A model generated the notes under the pieces. The model ran no database searches. It was not told where the DNA came from and worked only from the letters and a program-made list of their open reading frames with translations. Made by a program: the position numbers and the translations under genes. From Lachnospira pectinoschiza (GTDB lineage Bacteria > Bacillota > Clostridia > Lachnospirales > Lachnospiraceae), in assembly GCF_900103815.1 (NCBI RefSeq), contig NZ_FNHZ01000001.1:620001-684000 (forward strand): a DNA stretch of 64,000 bases, in the 5' to 3' direction. Every line of letters starts with the position of its first letter. The stretch's first letter is position 1. This document shows, one piece after another, positions 1 to 6,646 of this stretch.

Positions 1-1491
1 GTTACAGTCGATGTTGAAATCTCTGAGATTAAGGAAATAGCAACAAGCATTCAGATAGGAGAGTCTGGATATGCAATGCTTCTTACATCATCAGGTATAT
101 TCGTTGGCTATAAAAATGATGATTATATTTCAAAAGCTACAAATATCACTAATGTAACAAATTCCTCTATGGCAAAAGCCGGTGAAGAAATTCTTGCTTC
201 TGCTACAGGTAAGTCGGAATTCACCGATGATGATGGTGAAGCAGTTGATCTTTATTGGAAGACAATTGATAAGACGAATTGGAAATTGGCAGTAATGATT
301 AATCAGTCAGAATTAGAGCAGCCAATTAAAGCCTTACTTGTAAAGATTATGCTTATTTGCGTTGTTGCAGTAATTGTAGTAGCAGTAGTTATTTACTTAG
401 TTGTAAAGCAGATTACTAATTCAATTGCAAAGGTAAAGAAATTTGCAGTAGGCTTATCTGATGGTGATTATACAATTCCTCCACTTGAGGTAACATCTAA
501 AGATGAAGTAGGAGATTTGGGAAATTCTCTTAATGCTATGTATGATGCTTATAAAGATATTATAGGTTCTATTACAGAGCATTCAGATTCCCTTGATAAC
601 TCTTCGCAAATGTTACATGATGCTACAACAGAACTTACAAGAAAGTTTGACATGATTAAAAATAATATGTCTGAAATAAATGAAGCAGTTATGTCTTCAT
701 CAGCAGCAACTCAGGAAGTAAATGCATCTACTGAAGAAGTTAATTCATCAGTATCAATCCTTTCTGAACAGGCAGCTAAGTCAAAGGATATGGCTAAGGA
801 GATTATGTTACGTGCAAGCGATGTTGAGACTAGAAGTAAAAATGCTTACGATAACGCTATTAGCCTATCAAAAGAATACGACGTATCACTTAAGAAGAGT
901 ATAGATAATGCAGGTATAGTAGAATCAATTGGTACTCTTGCAGGCACTATTTCAGATATTGCAGAACAGATTAACCTACTTTCTCTTAATGCTTCAATTG
1001 AGGCTGCTAGAGCAGGTGAGCAAGGTAAGGGCTTTGCAGTAGTTGCAACAGAAATTGGTAAGTTAGCAGGAGATACAACAGAAGCAGTAGGTAAGATTCA
1101 AAACACAGTAGAAGATGTTCAAAGAGCTTTTGAAGAATTAACATCAGATGCTCAAAAGATTCTTGCCTTTGTAAATGAAACAGTAACACCAGATTACGAC
1201 CAGTTCGTTAAGGTTGGTAAGCAGTATGGTGAAGATGCTCATAACATCGATGATATTTCAGCAAGTATTTCTGAAATGTCTTCAACTATTGAAAGAACTA
1301 TGGGTGAGGTTAGCTTTGCAATTAATAACATTGCTGAGTCTACACAGGTTACAGCCGCTAGTTCAGTAGATAGTGTTAAGGCAGTAGGTGATGTTGCTGA
1401 TGTAGTTGCTGAAGTAGTTGAGATGTCTACTAAGGAAGAGGTAATCGCAAATGACCTTAGTCAGGTTGTTAGTGGATTTACACTTGAATAA
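1..1491 (+). CDS. methyl-accepting chemotaxis protein, 5' end missing
   Basis: The frame is open from the first base, so the N-terminus lies outside the window. The visible part begins in the extracellular dCache-like sensor ([13 protein letters not shown] resembles the end of such a domain), then has one membrane segment (about positions 340-420), a HAMP linker ([14 protein letters not shown]) and a long coiled-coil signalling domain. The receptor hairpin tip is seen as [17 protein letters not shown] near position 970. It would sense a small ligand outside the cell and control CheA. No C-terminal methylation-enzyme docking pentapeptide is seen. The ligand cannot be told from the sequence. 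A strong terminator follows, so this is the last gene of its transcript. Confidence 0.93.
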   Translation, partial: VTVDVEISEIKEIATSIQIGESGYAMLLTSSGIFVGYKNDDYISKATNITNVTNSSMAKAGEEILASATGKSEFTDDDGEAVDLYWKTIDKTNWKLAVMINQSELEQPIKALLVKIMLICVVAVIVVAVVIYLVVKQITNSIAKVKKFAVGLSDGDYTIPPLEVTSKDEVGDLGNSLNAMYDAYKDIIGSITEHSDSLDNSSQMLHDATTELTRKFDMIKNNMSEINEAVMSSSAATQEVNASTEEVNSSVSILSEQAAKSKDMAKEIMLRASDVETRSKNAYDNAISLSKEYDVSLKKSIDNAGIVESIGTLAGTISDIAEQINLLSLNASIEAARAGEQGKGFAVVATEIGKLAGDTTEAVGKIQNTVEDVQRAFEELTSDAQKILAFVNETVTPDYDQFVKVGKQYGEDAHNIDDISASISEMSSTIERTMGEVSFAINNIAESTQVTAASSVDSVKAVGDVADVVAEVVEMSTKEEVIANDLSQVVSGFTLE

Positions 1492-1542
1492 AGGTTAGTT
1501 GTCTTTTAGACTTCTAATAAATGTAAGCCAGCTTACAAAAGG

Positions 1543-1595
1543 TAAGGGCGTCATAGATAAGTCAGGTCCGATTATCTATGATGCCCTTATTGTTT
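1543..1595 (+). terminator. intrinsic terminator after the chemotaxis receptor
   Basis: An 18-bp stem, TAAGGGCGTCATAGATAA (1543-1560) with TTATCTATGATGCCCTTA (1572-1589), one G-T wobble, 11-base loop, followed by a T-rich tail. Confidence 0.85.
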
Positions 1596-1668
1596 ATATA
1601 TACGTAGTTTTTAAAACTAGATGATAAGATTTATCAAACTAGAAGTCGTAACATTAATGCTGTTTTCG

Positions 1669-1697
1669 TTGACATTTGCATATATCTAGATTACAAT
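1669..1697 (+). promoter_or_regulatory. sigma-A promoter of the acyltransferase/GT8 operon
   Basis: TTGACA (1669-1674), 17-base spacer, TACAAT (1692-1697). It sits about 48 bases before the chosen start of the first acyltransferase and excludes the upstream in-frame ATG at 1676, which lies inside the spacer. Confidence 0.8.
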
Positions 1698-1744
1698 TAT
1701 CTTTGACGATAAAAATAAAGGAAAGAGGGAGGATAAGAAGGAAA

Positions 1745-2524
1745 ATGAGAAAAACCATGTATTATACAAGCTTTGAAGACGACTTAGTAGACAGTACTAA
1801 CCAAGATTATAAGCTTAAGGATAATTATAAATGGGTACATAAGAATCCTTTTTATGTATTTTTTGCCTGGCTTTTATACATTTTCTTAACAATCCCAGTT
1901 GGACTTATATATACTAAGTTGATTCTTAGAGTTAGTTATAAGAATCGCAAGGTTTTAAGAAAGTCCAAGCTTAAGGGATATTTTTTGTATAGCAATCATA
2001 CACAAGCCTTTGGAGATGTAGTCATGCCTGCAATTGCAGCATTGCCAAAAAGAATCTATACAGTGGTAAGTCCTGCGAATTTCGCACTGCCAGTTATTGG
2101 CCACATCCTAACAATGATAGGCGCCCTTCCAACACCAGATTCCATTAAGGGGTTTAAGAAGTTTAGAGCTGCCTATACAAGACGAATTAGAACGGGACAC
2201 CCTGTGACAATCTATCCGGAAGCCCATTTATGGCCTTATTATTCTAAGATTAGACCATTTAAGGACACTTCCTTTAGATTCCCAGTAGAACTTAATACAG
2301 CTGCATTTTGCCAGACAGTTACATATCAGAAGAGAAGATTTTCTGATAAGGCGAAGATAACAATTTATTATGATGGTCCGTTTTATCCTGACATGACACT
2401 ATCAAGTAAAGAAGCTCAAAAGAAACTACACGATGAGATTTACAATACAATGCTTTCTAGGGCAGAGAATAGTAATTACGATTACTACAATTATGTACAA
2501 AAGGATAAAGGGGAAAAAGAATAA
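1745..2524 (+). CDS. PlsC-like acyltransferase (divergent motif I)
   Basis: 259 residues. Start chosen at 1745 because a GGGAGG site lies about 12 bases upstream and the promoter covers the earlier ATG. A hydrophobic segment at about residues 36-55 probably anchors it to the membrane. It resembles 1-acyl-glycerol-phosphate-type acyltransferases: an N-H at 84-85 and YPEA at 157-160 occupy the places of motifs I and III. The motif I spacing is H85-x5-D91 rather than the usual H-x4-D, and the third-motif glycine is replaced by alanine, so the activity or acceptor may differ. First gene of a tight cluster with two GT8 enzymes and a second acyltransferase, which suggests acylation of a glycolipid or envelope glycan. 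The substrate is unknown. Confidence 0.8.
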   Translation: MRKTMYYTSFEDDLVDSTNQDYKLKDNYKWVHKNPFYVFFAWLLYIFLTIPVGLIYTKLILRVSYKNRKVLRKSKLKGYFLYSNHTQAFGDVVMPAIAALPKRIYTVVSPANFALPVIGHILTMIGALPTPDSIKGFKKFRAAYTRRIRTGHPVTIYPEAHLWPYYSKIRPFKDTSFRFPVELNTAAFCQTVTYQKRRFSDKAKITIYYDGPFYPDMTLSSKEAQKKLHDEIYNTMLSRAENSNYDYYNYVQKDKGEKE

Positions 2525-2540
2525 TATAAGGGAGAGACTT

Positions 2541-3413
2541 ATGAACATATTATACTGTGGTGACCGCAAGATGGAGCGAGGACTTTTAATGTCCACCATC
2601 TCACTATTAGATAATAGTACAGAGCCGCTTAACATCTACGTGCTAACACTTGAACTAACCATGGCGGGAAAGCAATACAAGGCGGTCTCTAATGCATTTA
2701 TTGACTTCTTGTCTGAATACATCCACCAAAGACGAGAAGGCTCAACAATAAAGAAGATTGATGTATCTAAGTTCTTTGAGAAAGAGAAACCCGAAGCCAA
2801 TTTAGGTACAAGATTTACACCATGCTGCATGCTAAGACTTTATGCAGATGAGATTGAGGAGATACCAGATAGAATACTCTATTTAGACACAGACGTACTA
2901 GCAAAGAAGGACTTTAGCGAATTCTATCATCAGAATATAGATAATTATGAATTTGCTGGCGTACTAGATTATTACGGCAAACATTTTTTTAGAAGAAAAC
3001 CAAAGATTTTAAAGTTTGACTACTTTAATTCGGGAGTTCTACTTCTTAATATGACCAAGATTAGAGAGACTGGTCTATTTAAGAAGAGCCGTATGCGTTG
3101 CATTTCTAAGCAGATGCTAATGCCAGACCAAAGTTCGCTAAATAAGCTAGCTATTGCAAAGAAGAAGTGTGAAAGAAAGTATAATGACCAGAGAAGAGAT
3201 CACAGCGATACGGTCTTTAGACATTTTACAACAACCTTTAGATTCTTCCCTAAGTTTAGACAGGTAACGGTTAAGCCTTGGGATATCGATAAGGTACATG
3301 AGGTCTTAAAGCTACACGATTATGATGAGCTTTTTGAAAATTACAATAGTTTGCTTAGTGAATATCAATCAAGAAAGATTAATGATAACTGTATAAAAGG
3401 AAAGGGTTTATAA
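2541..3413 (+). CDS. glycosyltransferase family 8 (GT-A fold)
   Basis: 290 residues. Start at 2541 fits the AAGGGAGAG site just upstream; an earlier in-frame start at 2433 would overlap the previous gene by about 90 bases. The GT8 hallmark DTD (residues 116-118, in ILYLDTDVL) coordinates Mn2+ and the nucleotide sugar, and NSGVLLLN further on is the usual GT8 acceptor-side motif. A basic, aromatic-rich C-terminus could contact membrane. It lies 16 bases after the acyltransferase and one base before a second GT8 gene, so the two probably add successive sugars to one acceptor. Sugar specificity cannot be read from the sequence. Confidence 0.87.
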   Translation: MNILYCGDRKMERGLLMSTISLLDNSTEPLNIYVLTLELTMAGKQYKAVSNAFIDFLSEYIHQRREGSTIKKIDVSKFFEKEKPEANLGTRFTPCCMLRLYADEIEEIPDRILYLDTDVLAKKDFSEFYHQNIDNYEFAGVLDYYGKHFFRRKPKILKFDYFNSGVLLLNMTKIRETGLFKKSRMRCISKQMLMPDQSSLNKLAIAKKKCERKYNDQRRDHSDTVFRHFTTTFRFFPKFRQVTVKPWDIDKVHEVLKLHDYDELFENYNSLLSEYQSRKINDNCIKGKGL

Positions 3414-3414
3414 G

Positions 3415-4374
3415 ATGAGACAGACAGTACCTATATTTTTTGCTATAGACGATAATTATGCGCCATTTTTAAGCGTTGCGCTTTATTCTTTAATTGAAAA
3501 TGCATCAAAGGAGAACAGCTACAAGATTCATGTAATTCATCAGGATTTAAGCGAAGTGAATAGAAGAAAGATTGCATCTCTTGCAAGAGAAAACTTTGAA
3601 ATCGAATTTTGTAAGATGAAGGATACAATCGAAGATTTACAGGTAAATATGGGCCTTAGAGAAATCTATCAGACAATTACTATTTACTTTAGATTATTCT
3701 TACCTGACATGTTCCCAGAATATGACAAGGGTATTTATATTGATAGCGATATTATTGTGCCTGGCGACATTTCAGAACTTTTCAATATCGACCTTGAAGG
3801 TAATTTAATTGGAGCTATTGCAGATACATCCACATGCAATATTCCTCCTTTTAGAACATATATGGAAGAGGCAATTGGTATTAAGCCAGCAGAAAAGTAT
3901 ATTAACTCTGGCGTTCTTTTAATGGACTTTAAGCAGTTAAGAGAAGTAGAGATGGGTTCTAATTTCCTAAGACTCTACAATAAGTACCACTTTGATACAA
4001 TTGCACCAGACCAGGATTACATAAATGCTATGTGCCACGGTAAGATTAAGTATTTAAGCGATGTTTGGGATGCTATGCCAACTGAAGACAAGGCAGTTTT
4101 AGAAAATCCTAAGCTCATCCACTACAACTTAACAGATAAGCCATGGCAGTACGATGAAGTTCAGTATGAAAGCTATTTTTGGGAATATGCTAAGAAGAGC
4201 GAATACTATCAGGATATTCTTAACTATAAAGCTGCCTATGATCAGGCAAAGAAGGATATAGATGCTAGGGAGACTAATGAAATGCTTGAGGCATCTATAA
4301 AGATTGCAAATTCTGATAAGGCAACCTTTAAGAAGGTTTACGATTCAGGAGATAAAGTAAGATTATTAGCTTAA
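3415..4374 (+). CDS. glycosyltransferase family 8, second copy
   Basis: 319 residues. GT8 signature IYIDSDIIV with the metal-binding DSD at 110-112, a Y-I-N-S-G-V-L-L-M-D acceptor motif and the LIHYNLTDKPW block that closes the GT8 domain. It begins one base after the previous GT8 stop, so translational coupling is likely. The extended C-terminal tail (about residues 265-319) is lysine- and acid-rich and probably helical. It differs clearly from its neighbour, so this is not a recent duplication. Probable cytosolic-face enzyme of lipid-linked or wall glycan synthesis. Confidence 0.88.
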   Translation: MRQTVPIFFAIDDNYAPFLSVALYSLIENASKENSYKIHVIHQDLSEVNRRKIASLARENFEIEFCKMKDTIEDLQVNMGLREIYQTITIYFRLFLPDMFPEYDKGIYIDSDIIVPGDISELFNIDLEGNLIGAIADTSTCNIPPFRTYMEEAIGIKPAEKYINSGVLLMDFKQLREVEMGSNFLRLYNKYHFDTIAPDQDYINAMCHGKIKYLSDVWDAMPTEDKAVLENPKLIHYNLTDKPWQYDEVQYESYFWEYAKKSEYYQDILNYKAAYDQAKKDIDARETNEMLEASIKIANSDKATFKKVYDSGDKVRLLA

Positions 4375-4389
4375 AAGAGAGGGAGCTTT

Positions 4390-5253
4390 ATGGCAGTTGG
4401 AGATAGCAAGAAGATTGTAATTGAGAATATTGCAAAGGCGGCTAGCGAAGGCCGTTTTAACGATAAAGTGGAAATTGATGATGCAATTCTTTCAAGAGAA
4501 GAGAGAAAGTACATCTTAGGCAAGTTTGTTAAACATAGATGTAGCATTTCATATATTTACAGAAACTTTATTGCAAGAAGAGTTGTAGATATAGCTACTG
4601 ATCTAGTAAATGCAAAAACTGAGTTAGTTGGCATTGAAAATATTAAGAACTACAAGGGTGGTGCTATTGCAACAAGTAACCACTTTAACCCAGTAGATAC
4701 AACAATTGTAAGATACGGCCTTAAAAAGGCTGGTAGACATAAGATGTTTATTGTTAGTCAGGATACAAACCTTTTAATGAAGGGTATTCTTAGATTCCTA
4801 ACTAACTATGCAGATACTATTCCTATAAGTCCAGATAAAGACTATATGAATAGACATTTTCATAGAACCCTTAATCATCTACTTACAAAGAAGAAGGAAA
4901 TTGTTTTAATCTATCCTGAACAGGAGATGTGGTACAATTATAGAAAGCCACGTCCACCAAAGCGTGGAGCATACTTTTATGCAGCTAAGTTTAATGTGCC
5001 AATTCTTTCCTTCTTTACAGAGATGATTGATGAGCCAGGCTCAGGAAAGCCAGGGGCAGAATTTGATAATGTAAGATATAGACTTCATATCTTACCACCA
5101 ATTTATCCAGATCCTAATCTTCCTGAAAGGGAGAATAGTGTCATTATGATGCAAAAGGATTATGAGCAAAAGAAGGCGGCCTATGAGGCAGCTTATGGGA
5201 AGAAGTTGGAGTATGAATTTGAGAAAACAGATATAGCGGGTTGGAGGTTGTAA
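4390..5253 (+). CDS. PlsC-like acyltransferase, second copy
   Basis: 287 residues. Canonical acyltransferase motif I, N97-H98-F-N-P-V-D103 (H-x4-D), and motif III YPEQ at 175-178 followed by an R-K-P-R-P-P-K-R basic patch. The second part of the glycine-containing motif III is replaced by glutamine. It follows the second GT8 gene by 15 bases with a GAGAGGGAG ribosome site. Together with the first acyltransferase it brackets the two glycosyltransferases, so one reading is a pathway that glycosylates a lipid and adds acyl chains. Which acyl donor (acyl-ACP or acyl-CoA) is used is not visible. Confidence 0.84.
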   Translation: MAVGDSKKIVIENIAKAASEGRFNDKVEIDDAILSREERKYILGKFVKHRCSISYIYRNFIARRVVDIATDLVNAKTELVGIENIKNYKGGAIATSNHFNPVDTTIVRYGLKKAGRHKMFIVSQDTNLLMKGILRFLTNYADTIPISPDKDYMNRHFHRTLNHLLTKKKEIVLIYPEQEMWYNYRKPRPPKRGAYFYAAKFNVPILSFFTEMIDEPGSGKPGAEFDNVRYRLHILPPIYPDPNLPERENSVIMMQKDYEQKKAAYEAAYGKKLEYEFEKTDIAGWRL

Positions 5254-5299
5254 AAGCTAAGGAAAGTGGCTTAAATTTTTTTACTAGTTGAGGTGTTAT

Positions 5300-6028
5300 A
5301 TGTTTCCAAATGAGAAAAAAAGAAATTTTTATGTTAAATGGGGCAGTAATTTAAAGATTCCAAGGATTGCTTTTAGTGCTGTTGGTTTTATTTGTATTAT
5401 TGCTGGAATTGTTTTATTGACTATGTCTTTTAATGATCCTTTTTACACTAACGCATACATTAATGGAGTTGCTACTAGTGTTAATGGTTCCTTTTATATT
5501 AGTTGTTTTTTATTGCCCTTTGGTCTTTTATATTTAATGGTTGGTCTTGTCTTCTTCCCTGTTGTTGAGAAAGGTGTTCATAAAGGCGAGTATCAATATC
5601 CTGTAAATAATGTTATATATTCTATTAATGACTTATATAATGACGCTAGATTTATTGATGATAGATTTATTGTTAGGGTTTATGGTAACTGGATGGATGT
5701 TAGTTTTAACTGGATGAATACTAAGTATTTTAGAGGTCTTGGTGCTTCTAGTTGTAATGATGTTTTTACTAAAATGTATCGAATTAATAATGACCATACT
5801 TATAATGAACTTGATTTATATACTAGTATTAATGGAGATTTAAATAGAAGAGGCGTTAACCTATCTAAGAGTTTTAAATGTGGTCGTTTTAGGGGCAGAA
5901 AGTTTAACATGAATTTTGGATATGATGAGACGGGCTTTGGTCCTCACATTTATACACTAGATACCCTATACATAACAAATTACATGCATAAGTGGTTTGC
6001 AGATAGGGGCTATAGTGAGAGAAGATAA
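5300..6028 (+). CDS. uncharacterised protein with two membrane segments
   Basis: 242 residues; not recognised. Start at ATG 5300 (GAGGTG site 4-5 bases upstream); a TTG at 5288 has no ribosome site. Two hydrophobic helices near residues 20-45 and 62-85 form a hairpin, followed by a soluble domain of about 150 residues rich in Asn, Tyr and Asp. Its codon use differs from the neighbours: T-ending codons (GTT, TTT, TAT, AAT, GGT) dominate, where the flanking genes use many A-ending codons. Last gene of the acyltransferase/GT8 cluster, 46 bases after the previous stop and just before a strong terminator. A membrane partner of that pathway is a guess from position only. Confidence 0.72.
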   Translation: MFPNEKKRNFYVKWGSNLKIPRIAFSAVGFICIIAGIVLLTMSFNDPFYTNAYINGVATSVNGSFYISCFLLPFGLLYLMVGLVFFPVVEKGVHKGEYQYPVNNVIYSINDLYNDARFIDDRFIVRVYGNWMDVSFNWMNTKYFRGLGASSCNDVFTKMYRINNDHTYNELDLYTSINGDLNRRGVNLSKSFKCGRFRGRKFNMNFGYDETGFGPHIYTLDTLYITNYMHKWFADRGYSERR

Positions 6029-6044
6029 GAAATAAAAGAAATAG

Positions 6045-6077
6045 GCTAGGTTTTGCATTGCGAAGCCTAGCTTTTTT
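6045..6077 (+). terminator. intrinsic terminator of the acyltransferase/GT8 operon
   Basis: A 12-bp stem beginning GCTAGG (6045) and ending CCTAGC (6071) with two G-T wobbles and a 3-base loop, then TTTTTT. Confidence 0.88.
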
Positions 6078-6126
6078 AGTGCGTAAAATCCTTATTGATA
6101 ATCTTTATTAAGAAAAAATAAAGTCG

Positions 6127-6155
6127 TTGACTTATACCCTGTGGGGGTATATGAT
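6127..6155 (+). promoter_or_regulatory. copper-regulated promoter with CsoR operator in the spacer
   Basis: TTGACT (6127-6132), 17-base spacer, TATGAT (6150-6155). The spacer is filled by TATACCCTGTGGGGGTATA (6133-6151), very like the CsoR operator of Bacillus copZA (TACCCTACGGGGGTA). Repressor bound here would block RNA polymerase directly. Confidence 0.85.
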
Positions 6156-6170
6156 GAGAGAGTAATAAAG

Positions 6171-6187
6171 ATACCCCTATGGGGTAT
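6171..6187 (+). promoter_or_regulatory. second CsoR operator
   Basis: ATACCCCTATGGGGTAT is a perfect 17-base palindrome of the CsoR operator type. It lies downstream of the -10 element and just before the csoR ribosome site, 38 bases centre-to-centre from the first operator. Confidence 0.8.
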
Positions 6188-6203
6188 GTAAAGGAGTGAT
6201 TAT

Positions 6204-6566
6204 ATGCCAGATAATGCAGATAAGATAAATAAAGAGGCTGATGAGCTTGTAGAGATTGCAGCCGATGAGGTCTGTTGCCATTGTGGTGACAGAAAGAAGG
6301 AAAGGACTGATAAGGAATACAAGGATTTAATCAACAGACTAAGTAGAATTGAGGGTCAGATTAGAGGCGTTAAGAAGATGATAGAGTCAGATGCTTATTG
6401 TATCGATGTACTTAATCAGGTAAGTGCCGCAAGTTCAGCCCTTAATAGCTTTAGTAAGTTATTACTTGCAAATCACATTAAGTCTTGTGTTGTAAATGAC
6501 ATAAGAGAAGGCGATGATGCTTCTGTTGATGAACTTGTAAAGACCATTCAGAAGTTTATTAAGTAG
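6204..6566 (+). CDS. csoR: CsoR-type copper-sensing repressor
   Basis: 120 residues, all-helical CsoR/FrmR (DUF156) family. The Cu(I) ligands are in place: C66, H91 and C95, with the same spacing (25 and 4) as C36/H61/C65 of the Mycobacterium tuberculosis protein. The RLSRIEGQIRGV block is the family's DNA-binding helix region. Cu(I) binding releases the protein from DNA. An unusual N-terminal extension carries C24-C25-H26-C27, a possible second metal or thiol site. Strong AAGGAGTG site. It is the first gene of the copA operon and its own promoter holds two CsoR operators, so it is autoregulated and de-repressed by copper. Confidence 0.95.
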   Translation: MPDNADKINKEADELVEIAADEVCCHCGDRKKERTDKEYKDLINRLSRIEGQIRGVKKMIESDAYCIDVLNQVSAASSALNSFSKLLLANHIKSCVVNDIREGDDASVDELVKTIQKFIK

Positions 6567-6646
6567 ATCTTTACTTAGTGATTAAACGGACTAGATAAAA
6601 GAAGTTAGTTTAAGGACTAAATTAGAAAAGATCAGGAAGGAAGATT

